Positions 1 through 8,298 of a stretch of 20,463 nt of DNA are shown here, one piece after another. Below the pieces are notes generated by a model. It searched no databases and was not told the DNA's origin. It saw nothing but the letters and a program-made list of their open reading frames with translations. This stretch comes from JANPJV01 sp031425695 (GTDB lineage Bacteria > Pseudomonadota > Gammaproteobacteria > Xanthomonadales > SZUA-5): NCBI GenBank assembly GCA_031425695.1, contig JANPJV010000087.1:1-20463 (forward strand), in the 5' to 3' direction. The position numbers and the translations under genes were made by a program. Position 1 is the stretch's first letter, and every line of letters starts with the position of its first letter.

Positions 1-737
1 TGCGCCAGCACCACCAGCAGTTCGTCGAGCAGGCTGCTGGCCCCGATGCGAAAGCGCGCAGGAACCGCTTGGTCGCGGCCAAAGGCAGCGGCTGCGAGCT
101 CGATGTAAGTGCTCGCTTGCGCCAGTGTCTTGATGCCGCCCGAGACCTTGATGCCGACCGGGCGGCCGGCGGCGGCGCTGGTGTCGAGCAGGCAGCGCAC
201 CGCTTCGGGGGTGGCGCCTCGGGAAAACCGGCCAGTCGACGTCTTCAGGAAATCGGCCCCGCCGCGCACGGCCGCACTGGCCGCCTTGGCGAGCTCGAAC
301 ACGCTTGGGTAGGCCGCGCTTTCGAGGATGACCTTGAGCAGCGCGCGATCACCGCAGCGGGCCTTGACCCGGGCGACCAGGTCGCGCGCGGCGCCGCGTT
401 CGCCCGCGAGAAAGCTGCGCCAGGGAAACACAAGGTCGATCTCGTCGGCCCCGGCGGCGATGGCGCGCCGCGTCTCACGCTCGGCGCGATCAGCGTCGCC
501 GGCCCCGTCCGGAAAGTTGACGACCGTCGCCACGCGCACGCCGCCGATGCCCTCGCGCATCAGGCTCATGCGCGCCGCCATCACCAACTCGGGATTTACG
601 CAGAGTGCGACTGGCGTGCCGTACGGCGTGTGCGCCCGCCGCGCCAGCGAAGCGGTCGTTGCCGGCGTGTCGTCCTCGTCGAGCGAGGTCAGGTCGAGAC
701 AGGCGAGCGCGATGCGGGCGTCGGATGGGGAGCTCAT
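1..737 (-). CDS. deoC: Deoxyribose-phosphate aldolase, E. coli type (3' end outside window)
   Basis: Cytoplasmic class I aldolase that splits 2-deoxyribose 5-phosphate into glyceraldehyde 3-phosphate and acetaldehyde in deoxynucleoside catabolism. The reverse strand reads from the ATG at 737-735 without a stop to the window edge, giving 245 residues. The E. coli enzyme has 259, so only about 10-15 C-terminal residues are missing. Visible motifs are LDLTSLDEDDT near residue 14, Asp101 in DEIDLVFPWR, LLKVILE at 133-139, the Schiff-base Lys165 in GADFLKTSTG, Lys197 in GIKVSGG, and the phosphate-binding FRIGASSLL near 229. These match the catalytic residues known for E. coli DeoC (Asp102, Lys167, Lys201). 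No clear Shine-Dalgarno sequence precedes the ATG. The gene is divergent from icd, with a family A hairpin 23 bp upstream of its start. No other deo gene is in view. Confidence 0.93.
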   Translation of the reverse strand, partial: MSSPSDARIALACLDLTSLDEDDTPATTASLARRAHTPYGTPVALCVNPELVMAARMSLMREGIGGVRVATVVNFPDGAGDADRAERETRRAIAAGADEIDLVFPWRSFLAGERGAARDLVARVKARCGDRALLKVILESAAYPSVFELAKAASAAVRGGADFLKTSTGRFSRGATPEAVRCLLDTSAAAGRPVGIKVSGGIKTLAQASTYIELAAAAFGRDQAVPARFRIGASSLLDELLVVLA

Positions 738-760
738 CGGCGGACACTACACGACGAGCT

Positions 761-853
761 GGTTTCGGTTTTCGGTTTCGGTTTCGGAAGGAGCAAAGTC
801 CAGTGCGGCGCAGGCCCCCGCTGTTTCCGAAACCGAAAACCGAAACCGAAACC
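761..853. repeat. Family A inverted repeat, copy 1 (deoC/icd divergent region)
   Basis: Two 28-bp arms at 761-788 and 826-853 are reverse complements apart from the position of one extra A/T. They flank a 37-bp loop. Each arm is itself built of GGTTTC-like hexamers (GAAACC on the other strand). A second copy lies at 15996-16092. The loops of the two copies share a GCAAAG-Y-CC block in opposite orientations. The element begins 23 bp upstream of deoC and ends 47 bp upstream of icd, so it lies in the promoter or leader region of both genes. Confidence 0.9.
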
Positions 854-865
854 ACCGGGGCTGGT

Positions 866-871
866 TATCAT
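866..871 (+). promoter_or_regulatory. Possible -10 hexamer for icd
   Basis: TATCAT matches the sigma-70 -10 consensus at 5 of 6 positions and starts 13 bp after the right arm of the family A hairpin. No -35 hexamer is present at the usual spacing, because that position falls inside the GAAACC arm. In the second family A region a weaker hexamer, TACTAT, starts at exactly the same offset (16105). The role is inferred. Confidence 0.3.
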
Positions 872-900
872 CGGCGGTCTACACGCGCAGGAGACAGGTC

Positions 901-2202
<1,302 letters not shown>

Positions 2203-2231
2203 TCGGCGGGGCGCTGCGGGACCCCGCTGTC

Positions 2232-2364
2232 GTAGGTCATGTTGCGCCCGCGTCGTTTTGGACCGGGCGGAAACATCGTTCGGGCGCTACTTGACTGGTG
2301 TGTCACGTAGCGTCCGATCCCCATCTCGCAACTGTCCGCTGCTCGCGGACGCAACGTGACCTAC
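2232..2364. repeat. Family B inverted repeat, copy 1
   Basis: The ends are GTAGGTCATGTTGC (2232-2245) and GCAACGTGACCTAC (2351-2364), a 14-bp terminal inverted repeat with one mismatch. The interior holds a second imperfect hairpin around 2287-2320 containing GCTACTTGAC, a sequence also found inside copy 2 (10728-10817). It starts 29 bp after the icd stop. At 133 bp it is longer and less regular than copy 2, so it may be an older or compound copy. Confidence 0.85.
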
Positions 2365-2372
2365 GTGTTTTT

Positions 2373-2445
2373 GTGGGTCTGCGCTGCGCGCGGACGCTTT
2401 CCGCCACCTCAAGAATCGAAAGGTCCGCGCCCAGCGCAGACCCAC
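2373..2445. repeat. Family C inverted repeat, copy 1
   Basis: The ends are GTGGGTCTGCGCTG (2373-2386) and CAGCGCAGACCCAC (2432-2445). Pairing continues inwards through CGCGGAC/GTCCGCG. It stands 8 bp after the family B element and 24 bp before the next gene, so the two families are in tandem here. The internal CGGACGCTTTCC is shared with copy 2 at 3340-3404. Confidence 0.88.
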
Positions 2446-2469
2446 CACCCGCACAGAAAAGGCGCAGGC

Positions 2470-3321
2470 ATGACCCAACTCACCACCCCAGTCGCCGTCA
2501 TCACCGGCGGCGGCAGTGGCCTCGGGCGCGCACTTGCGCTGGGCTGCGCGGCGCGCGGGATGCATCTGGTGCTGGCGGATGTCGACCGCGCCGGTCTCGA
2601 CGAAAGCGTGCGCCAGATTGCGGAGCAGTCGGCCGGCTGCGAGGTCCTGACCCACATGGTCGACGTGTCGAAGCTCGCCTCCGTCGAAGCCCTGGCCGCG
2701 GCCAGTTTCGAGCGCTTCGGACGGGTCGACTGGGTATTCAACAATGCTGGCGTCGGCGTCAACGGCCCAATCTGGGAGAACTCGGAGCGCGACTGGCAGT
2801 GGGTGCTCGGGGTCAACCTGCTCGGGGTCGCCTGGGGCATCAAGGCATTCGTGCCGCGGCTGCTGGCCCAGGGGCACGGCTACGTCATCAACACCGCATC
2901 GGCCGCGGGCTGGGTCAACGCACCCGGCAGTGGCGTCTACAACGCGAGCAAGTGCGCGGTCGTCGCGATGTCCGAAACCCTGGCGATGGACTTGGCACAG
3001 GCAGGTGCGAGCCTGGGCGTCAGCGTGCTGTCACCGGCGTTCTTCCCGACCGGCATCGTCGATTCGGGACGCAACCGTCCGGCCGATCTAGCCTCCGAGG
3101 AAGCACCGAGCGAAGCCCGCCGGCGCAGCGAGGAGCAGTTGCGCTACGCGGTCGAGCACGGCCGCTTGAGCGCAACGCAGGTGGCGCAGATCACACTCGA
3201 AGCCGTTGAAGCCGGGCGCTTCTACATTTTCCCGCACGGGAAGATCAAAGGGATGGTGCTGGCGCGCGCTGCCGCGGCGGATGCGGAAGAACGGGTGTAC
3301 GACTCGCGTCCGGGGAAATAG
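2470..3321 (+). CDS. Short-chain dehydrogenase/reductase (classical SDR)
   Basis: A 283-residue classical SDR, presumably an NAD(P)H-dependent oxidoreductase; the substrate cannot be told from sequence. The Rossmann fold is shown by the TGGGSGLG cofactor motif near residue 15, NNAGVG in the middle, and the catalytic triad Ser144 (NTASAAG), Tyr157 and Lys161 (YNASK). The C-terminal third (SEEAPSEARRRSEEQL, FYIFPHGKIKG) resembles SDRs of the roughly 280-residue group often annotated only as SDR family NAD(P)-dependent oxidoreductase. The ATG at 2470 is chosen because AAAAGG lies about 7 bases upstream and the fold begins at once; the longer in-frame reading upstream is repeat DNA. It follows icd in the same direction but is separated from it by two hairpin repeats, so it is probably a separate unit or attenuated from icd. 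Confidence 0.92.
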   Translation: MTQLTTPVAVITGGGSGLGRALALGCAARGMHLVLADVDRAGLDESVRQIAEQSAGCEVLTHMVDVSKLASVEALAAASFERFGRVDWVFNNAGVGVNGPIWENSERDWQWVLGVNLLGVAWGIKAFVPRLLAQGHGYVINTASAAGWVNAPGSGVYNASKCAVVAMSETLAMDLAQAGASLGVSVLSPAFFPTGIVDSGRNRPADLASEEAPSEARRRSEEQLRYAVEHGRLSATQVAQITLEAVEAGRFYIFPHGKIKGMVLARAAAADAEERVYDSRPGK

Positions 3322-3339
3322 CGCCGGGCTTTTGATTAC

Positions 3340-3404
3340 GTGGGTCCGGACCTTGTCCGGACGCTTTTCCATCGGAAGAGCGTTCGGACAAGGTCCGAAC
3401 CCAC
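3340..3404. repeat. Family C inverted repeat, copy 2, in a convergent junction
   Basis: An almost perfect hairpin: 31-bp arms at 3340-3370 and 3374-3404 pair at 28 positions around a 3-bp loop (ATC). It begins with GTGGGTCCGGACCTTGTCC. It lies between two converging genes, 18 bp after the SDR stop and 41 bp before the stop of the gene on the other strand. It could end transcription or stabilise 3' ends from both sides. There is no T-tract, so it is not a textbook rho-independent terminator. Confidence 0.9.
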
Positions 3405-3445
3405 GAGATTAAAGCATTGCGGCCATGGCCCCCGAGCGGCCCTGA

Positions 3446-6376
3446 TTACTCAAAGCCATCCCTCAGCAACCCATCGCCCGCCACCGGGACGCTGAACGCC
3501 TGCACCACTCGCGTGAGGTTCCCCTGCACGTCGCGCACGCTGACGGTGAGGTGCCGGTTGGTGACCAGCCCGAGCGGGGCGGACAGCGTCAGCGCATAGC
3601 GGCCCTCGCTCAACGGGACCGCCAGATCGGCGAGCGCCGCGCCGGCCGGGCGGCCGTTGACGGCAAAGTCGGCCGTGACCTGCAGGGAAGCGAGGTTGAT
3701 GCCGGAGTTGGCGTCGGCAATGGCGAAGCGCAGCACATTGATCGCCTGGCTATTGTTGCCGGCGCGCGGCGAGCTGATCGTCACCGTCGGACGCAGGTCG
3801 TCCAGCAGCCAGCCGTAGGCCGCATTGCCGGCATCGATCGGCGCGCCGAGGTCAATCCAGCGCACGAACATCAGGCGCTCGTCGGCGGTCAGCGGTGGCG
3901 CCGGCGGCGGCGGCATGATGTTGCCGGTGAAGTCGAGGTCGGCAGCATTCGGGTCGGCACCGGCAGGCAGGGTCGCGGTCACGCCGGGCGTGCTTTCGGT
4001 GGGATGGTCGGCATTGGTCCAGCCGTCCAGGCGCTGGCCGAAGATCTTCCAGATCAGCAAGCTGCGGCGGCTCTGGAACATGCGCACATAGCGGCTCGCA
4101 TTGGTCTGGCGCCACTGTCCGACAGGAATCACGGGCGGAAAGCCGAACTGCGCGGCCTGATCGCTTGCAAGTCGCCGATAGTCGCCCGGCAGGCCACCCA
4201 CGATGCTCAAGTCACCCAAGTTCAGGTTGCCGGCCGGGCTGGCGCCCTGGTGGCATGAAACGCAGCGCGCCTGTAGCAGCGGCTGGATATCGCGAATGAA
4301 TTCGACGTCGACCACGCGCGCCGGCTCGACGCGCAGGCTCGGGTTGCCGTTGCCGTCGCGAGAGAGCAGCGGCGTCACCTGGCTCAGGTCGAAGATGGTG
4401 TAGCCCGGCTGCGCCGCCGCGGTCCCGGCGAAAGCAGTCGGCTGCTGGCTGTGCGCATGACAGCCGCCACAGTCGACCCGCATTTCACCGGGACGGACCT
4501 GATGCCAGGTCTGGGCCATGTTCAGCACCATGCCGTTGCGGTCGAGCGTCTGGAAGGTAAATGGCGTGTCTGCCACGATCTTGGCGAGGAAGCTGGTGTC
4601 CGGATTGCCATCGGCATCCAGCACCGGTTGCCCGCCCTGATCCGGCTTGCGCAGGGGGATCTCGCCGAGCACGCGCAAGCGTTCTTCGGCATGGCTGCGG
4701 AACTGGCGACCTTCGTTGGGCCCGTAGGATCGATGCGTGTGCGGCTCCATCGCTACCACGCGCACCGCCCAGATGTCGGCGTTGGTGTAGCGGCCGGCGT
4801 CTGCGCCCTGCGTGAACCAGTTGCCGGACTGGCCGTTCTCGGCCGTGTTGAAGGCATCCAGCCCATTGAAGGTATTCGCGAACGGCGAGATGTAGCCGGG
4901 AAAGCTTTCGCGCTTGTAGAAGCTCGAAGTACCCGTCAGCCCATGCGCCGTGCCGGCCGGCAAGGCGGGATGCAGGGTGCCGTCGTTAGGCAACCACGGC
5001 AGTTGCGCCGGCTCGGCCACCCCATGCACGCGCTGATAGGGCACCACCGCGCGGGGCCAGGCCTCGTTGTATTGCGGCGAATTCTTGACCAGCACCAGCG
5101 CGGCCGGCGAGTTGATCACGTTCCCGCCGGGCAGCACGTAGATGCCGGCGTCGTAATAGGGCTGGACGACCGGGCGCGCGAGATCGTTGGCCGGCCCCGG
5201 CGTCCACACCACCAGCAGGTCGTTGTCCGGGGCCGCCGACGGGTGGGTGAACTTGCCGACGCGCTGGGCATCGGTCGACTGCGGCGTCGGCCGCGGTGCC
5301 GCCTCGTCGTCGCCGTGCGTGAACGGCACCAGCGAATGCAGGCCGTATGGGGTGAACGGCATCTGGAAGTCGTATCGAAACCCGGCTTCGACGGTGCAGG
5401 CAATCGGCGGATTGAGCGCCAGCGCAGCCGGATAGAAAGGCGGCGTCCCGACCGGTGGCGCCAGCGGCATCTTGTAGAGCGCACCGAAGCCGTTGTTGTT
5501 GAGGTTGTAGTAGTCCACCAGCACGACGTTCGAGTTGCCGAGCTGGGTCATGAAGTGGAAGGCCTGGGCATCCCGGAAAGCGCTGACCAGCGGCGCCCAG
5601 TTGCGCCCGTCCGGATGGATCGTCCAGATGCCCCACAGACGGGTGTCGCGCAGCCCCTGGCTCTCGTGGGATGAAAACATGAGCCGGCCATCACGCAGGA
5701 TGGTCGGGTGCAGCGCGCTCGAAATGCTCATCGGCGCGATCGCGGTGACGTTCTGGCCGTCCTGGTCCATGACATACAGCTGCAAGGTCGGGTTGGTAAA
5801 ACCCTTCGGTGGCTCGAAGCCATTGCGGTTGCTGGTGAACGCGATCTTGCCGCCAGGCAGCGGACACGGTCCGAGATTGAGCACGCCGTAGCCGAGCCAG
5901 TTCCAGGCGAACTGGTTCGGCGGATTCTGCGGATTGGCTTCGAACCAGGTGCCGGCGCCGGTGTTTGGCGTGAACTCGCCATTCGTCAGCCGCTGGACCT
6001 GCCGCGTCGTCAGGTTGATGCGGTAGATGTCGGCACCCTGGTAAGGCAGGCCGCGCTGGGGATTGATGCCCTCGATGGGCCGCAGATCCGGGAAGTAGCT
6101 GTAGTAGACCCATTGCGCATCGAAAGAAACGAACGGATCGGTGACCCCGCCAATGCCGCCCGCGACCAGCACTTCCTCGCTGCCATTCGGATGCAGCAAC
6201 ATGAGGTCGGCACCCGGATCGAACGCTGCCGGGTGGAAGACCTCTGGCCAGGTGGTATTGGTGGCGTCCCCATAGCGCGCCTGGCGCACGTAGACGATGT
6301 CGTAATCGACCGGCAAGGCTTGGGCGGGGCTGGCAATTGCCGCCATCAGGACTGCAACCGCTGAACGGTGGCGCAT
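3446..6376 (-). CDS. Secreted di-haem c protein with beta-propeller, HzsA-related, DGFE C-terminus
   Basis: A 976-residue exported protein. Residues 1-20 are a signal peptide ending at AQA. Residues of about 30-560 have TolB/PD40-like propeller blades, for example GKIAFTSNRNGF and LYVMDQDGQNV. Two c-type haem sites follow: CGGCH at 636-640 and CVSCH at 705-709. After these comes a planctomycete-cytochrome-like stretch (NIMPPPPAPPLTADERLMF, then WIDLGAPID) and an Ig-like region from about 865. This order (propeller, then two CxxCH sites) is that of the HzsA-related family, named after the hydrazine synthase alpha subunit. No beta or gamma subunit is nearby, so hydrazine synthesis is not implied; a periplasmic or extracellular redox role is inferred. 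The tail reads DGLLRDGFE. The start is chosen because the signal peptide follows it and GGGGGA lies 6 bases upstream; the upstream extension of 68 codons has no export signal. Confidence 0.82.
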   Translation of the reverse strand: MRHRSAVAVLMAAIASPAQALPVDYDIVYVRQARYGDATNTTWPEVFHPAAFDPGADLMLLHPNGSEEVLVAGGIGGVTDPFVSFDAQWVYYSYFPDLRPIEGINPQRGLPYQGADIYRINLTTRQVQRLTNGEFTPNTGAGTWFEANPQNPPNQFAWNWLGYGVLNLGPCPLPGGKIAFTSNRNGFEPPKGFTNPTLQLYVMDQDGQNVTAIAPMSISSALHPTILRDGRLMFSSHESQGLRDTRLWGIWTIHPDGRNWAPLVSAFRDAQAFHFMTQLGNSNVVLVDYYNLNNNGFGALYKMPLAPPVGTPPFYPAALALNPPIACTVEAGFRYDFQMPFTPYGLHSLVPFTHGDDEAAPRPTPQSTDAQRVGKFTHPSAAPDNDLLVVWTPGPANDLARPVVQPYYDAGIYVLPGGNVINSPAALVLVKNSPQYNEAWPRAVVPYQRVHGVAEPAQLPWLPNDGTLHPALPAGTAHGLTGTSSFYKRESFPGYISPFANTFNGLDAFNTAENGQSGNWFTQGADAGRYTNADIWAVRVVAMEPHTHRSYGPNEGRQFRSHAEERLRVLGEIPLRKPDQGGQPVLDADGNPDTSFLAKIVADTPFTFQTLDRNGMVLNMAQTWHQVRPGEMRVDCGGCHAHSQQPTAFAGTAAAQPGYTIFDLSQVTPLLSRDGNGNPSLRVEPARVVDVEFIRDIQPLLQARCVSCHQGASPAGNLNLGDLSIVGGLPGDYRRLASDQAAQFGFPPVIPVGQWRQTNASRYVRMFQSRRSLLIWKIFGQRLDGWTNADHPTESTPGVTATLPAGADPNAADLDFTGNIMPPPPAPPLTADERLMFVRWIDLGAPIDAGNAAYGWLLDDLRPTVTISSPRAGNNSQAINVLRFAIADANSGINLASLQVTADFAVNGRPAGAALADLAVPLSEGRYALTLSAPLGLVTNRHLTVSVRDVQGNLTRVVQAFSVPVAGDGLLRDGFE

Positions 6377-6735
6377 GTTCGATCCCCCGGATCCGTTGCC
6401 CTCAGTGTTCAGCAAGACAACGCGGAAACGCTGTGATCCCGTGCACCGCCGGAAGCAGCTCGGCGCCGCTTTGGGTGAGCAGGCGCGAGTCAGGGAGCGA
6501 AGCGTACTGCGCCTGCGAGCGCCCGAGGCTATGCCGAGGGCCAGGCGTTTGGACTTCGAATGCACTGAAAAGGCATCCAAAGCGGCGCGGAGCGCCGCAC
6601 TCCAAATAGGCGCGCGCTTTGTTCGAGCTCGGCGGCTAGGCGGGTTCTACGGACTTTTCAGGAATACGATCGGCGGCGGCACGGGCCGAATAGCGGCTCC
6701 GGTGCCAGCCGTCGATCGATTCGGGTGGGTTCGCG
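6377..6735. other. 359-bp intergenic region with a decayed family D repeat
   Basis: No convincing gene is seen in this stretch between the di-haem protein gene and ydcH, both on the minus strand. It contains an imperfect inverted repeat with arms at 6457-6474 and 6577-6594 (14 of 18 pair). The right arm continues into AGCGCCGCACTCCAAAT (6591-6607), which recurs exactly at 7278-7294. The rest would hold the promoter of the di-haem gene; no clear promoter was recognised. Confidence 0.6.
6457..6607. repeat. Family D inverted repeat, degenerate copy
   Basis: The right part matches the intact family D element at 7205-7292 over 17 identical bases (AGCGCCGCACTCCAAAT) and its GCGGCG-rich stem. The left arm (GGCGCCGCTTTGG) is recognisable but has lost the outer GGAGTGC end. 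The internal distance is longer than in the intact copy, suggesting decay or an internal insertion. Confidence 0.6.
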
Positions 6736-6951
6736 CTAAGCGCGACGTTCCCAGATGAAGGTCAGGCGGTCTTTCGCCCGGAGCTTCTCTTTCTTCAATG
6801 AGTGCAGGGTCATATCGTCCATCGGGCGTACGCCGAGTTCAGCATCGAGCACTTGCTTGTCGAGCTCTCTGTGACGCTGGAACAGACGTTTGAATTCGTC
6901 ATTGCGTTCCAGCATTGCCTGAACATCGTCGGCGTTCTGGTTTTCGAACAT
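6736..6951 (-). CDS. YdcH-like small helical protein (DUF465)
   Basis: A 71-residue cytoplasmic protein of unknown role. The pattern FKRLFQRHRELDKQV, then a short linker, LHSLKKEKLRAKD and a short C-terminus, is that of the YdcH/DUF465 family, predicted to form a helical hairpin. The length agrees with E. coli YdcH. The start is taken at 6951 because a strong Shine-Dalgarno sequence, AAAGGAGG (6958-6965), lies six bases upstream; an ATG 8 codons further up has no such support and would place the Shine-Dalgarno inside the gene. The stop overlaps a small perfect hairpin (TCGCGCT-A-AGCGCGA, 6731-6745). It stands alone between two intergenic regions of about 360 bp, so it is probably transcribed by itself. 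Confidence 0.85.
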   Translation of the reverse strand: MFENQNADDVQAMLERNDEFKRLFQRHRELDKQVLDAELGVRPMDDMTLHSLKKEKLRAKDRLTFIWERRA

Positions 6952-7320
6952 CACCAACCTCCTTTGCGTTGACAAATCGACGAGCGCGCACCAGCTCGAG
7001 CCCGCGACGACGCCGCGGAGCGAGGAGCTTCAGAAGGAGAGCGGCAGACGCCAAGCATTGGGATTCGCGCCGACGAGATGTCGGTAAGAACGTGGCCGAA
7101 TCGCAGCTTGCATTGGGCCATGGGGCCCTCGGTTGCCGTGGAGCGCCGATTGACGTTACTCCTGTTCCGGGGAACGGGCAACTGCCGCTAAGCGGGATTA
7201 AGGTTGGAGTGCGGCGCTCCGCGCCGCTTTGGATGCTTGATTTGGGAACAAAAGCGAAACAACCCAACGCGGCGAAGAGCGCCGCACTCCAAATCTAACC
7301 GTCGCAAGCGCCGGGCTTCA
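6952..7320. other. 369-bp intergenic region: ydcH leader and family D repeat
   Basis: The stretch separates ydcH from the OmpA-like lipoprotein gene, both on the minus strand. The right quarter is the family D hairpin. The remaining 250 bp (6952-7204) contains the strong ydcH ribosome binding site. An open minus-strand frame of about 76 codons is also present, but it overlaps that ribosome binding site, lacks one of its own, and resembles nothing known to me. No promoter or RNA gene was recognised. Confidence 0.5.
7205..7292. repeat. Family D inverted repeat, intact copy
   Basis: Perfect 15-bp ends TTGGAGTGCGGCGCT (7205-7219) and AGCGCCGCACTCCAA (7278-7292), with pairing that continues inwards to about 28 bp (24 matched). 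The loop is AT-richer than its surroundings. It ends 28 bp beyond the stop of the OmpA-like gene, which is on the minus strand and has its stop at 7321. It therefore sits in that gene's 3' region. Confidence 0.88.
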
Positions 7321-8298
7321 CTATTTCGCGTCGACGATTACTTCGACCCGCCGGTTGCGGGCGCGGCCCTCGTTGCTCCCGTTGTCGGCCATGGGCGCGG
7401 CCTCGCCGAGGCCGCGGGCCCTCAGCTTGCCGCCGTCGGCACCGAGCTCGACCAGCGCGGCGCGCACCGATTCGGCGCGGCGCTTGGACAGCGCGAGATT
7501 GTTCTCGTCGGCCCCGCGGTCGTCGGTGTGGCCCTCGATGTAGACCGTGTGGCCGGGATAACGGTTGATGAAGTCCAGGACCGAGCGCAGATTGCCGCGC
7601 GCTTCCGGCTTGAGCTCGGCCTGTCCACCCGCGAAAAATACGTCGCCGAGGGTGAGCACCTGGCCGCGCTCGGTACTCACCGGGCGCAGGGCCACCATCT
7701 GCTGTTGCAGGCTCTGCGCCTGCGCCGAGGCCAGGTCGGCCTCCTGCCGCGCGAGCTTGGCTTCGCGTTCGCGGGCAGCCGCGAGGCGCTTGGCCGCCTC
7801 GGCTTCCTGGCGCGCCAGGTCCGCGTCTTCCTCGACCGCCAGGCTGTGCGCGCGCTCGAGCTCGGCCTCCTCGGCCAGGCGCTCGGATTCTTCGGCGCGG
7901 GCCAGCGATTGCACCCGCAGCTTTTCGGCGTCCAGGCGCGCAAGCTCGGCATCGCGGCGGCTCGCTTCGAGCAGGATCGCCCGGTGCTCGTCCTCGAGCG
8001 CGGCCAAACGCTCGCGATCACGCGCCGCCGCGACCATCGCCGTGTAATTGGCAATGCGCAGCTCGACCAGGTCGGCCAGGTGCTTCCGCAGCTCGCGATC
8101 GTTCTTGGGTATTGCCGCAATCTCGTGCAGCGCGTCGTCCACGCGCGCGGCCTCGAGCGGCGCCCGGACCCGGTCTTCGCGCGAGTCAAGGGTGCGCCAA
8201 TCGGCCTGGAGGCGCTCAAAATCCAGGTCACGCTTGGGCTGGGATGCGCACGCGGCGAGCGCGAAAACGACCATCAGCGTCCACTTTCTACCGATCAT
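7321..8298 (-). CDS. OmpA-family outer-membrane lipoprotein with long coiled coil
   Basis: A 325-residue lipoprotein that should tether the outer membrane to peptidoglycan. The lipobox L14-A-A-C17 is followed by Ala-Ser, not Asp, which favours outer-membrane sorting. Residues of about 90-200 are an Ala/Glu/Arg-rich coiled coil. Residues of about 213-325 are the OmpA C-terminal domain: LGDVFFAGGQAELKPEA, YIEGHTDDRG (Asp259/260), LSKRRAESV (Arg274) and GRARNRRVEVIV. The Asp and Arg match the residues known to bind diaminopimelate in OmpA of Acinetobacter. Its ATG overlaps the stop of the upstream lipoprotein gene (ATGA, 8298-8295), so translation is probably coupled. The coiled coil may span the periplasm; that is inference. 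Confidence 0.9.
   Translation of the reverse strand: MIGRKWTLMVVFALAACASQPKRDLDFERLQADWRTLDSREDRVRAPLEAARVDDALHEIAAIPKNDRELRKHLADLVELRIANYTAMVAAARDRERLAALEDEHRAILLEASRRDAELARLDAEKLRVQSLARAEESERLAEEAELERAHSLAVEEDADLARQEAEAAKRLAAAREREAKLARQEADLASAQAQSLQQQMVALRPVSTERGQVLTLGDVFFAGGQAELKPEARGNLRSVLDFINRYPGHTVYIEGHTDDRGADENNLALSKRRAESVRAALVELGADGGKLRARGLGEAAPMADNGSNEGRARNRRVEVIVDAK

Noticed and set aside
761..853. CRISPR-like array because of repeated GAAACC units
   Set aside because: The units are 6-7 bp with no unique spacers and lie in inverted, not only direct, orientation; no cas genes are present.
3340..3404. Classical rho-independent terminator
   Set aside because: The stem is strong but no T-run follows on either strand, so only a hairpin repeat is reported.
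4451..5674. Plus-strand frame of 407 codons inside the di-haem gene
   Set aside because: It is antisense to a well-supported gene and has no recognisable domain or ribosome binding site.
3446..6376. Evidence for anammox metabolism
   Set aside because: Only an HzsA-related fold is seen. No beta or gamma subunit, hydrazine dehydrogenase or planctomycete context is present.
6377..6580. 68-codon N-terminal extension of the di-haem protein
   Set aside because: It would put the signal peptide inside the protein and it overlaps the decayed repeat.
6951..7181. Minus-strand frame of 76 codons upstream of ydcH
   Set aside because: It contains the ydcH ribosome binding site, lacks its own and has no family resemblance.
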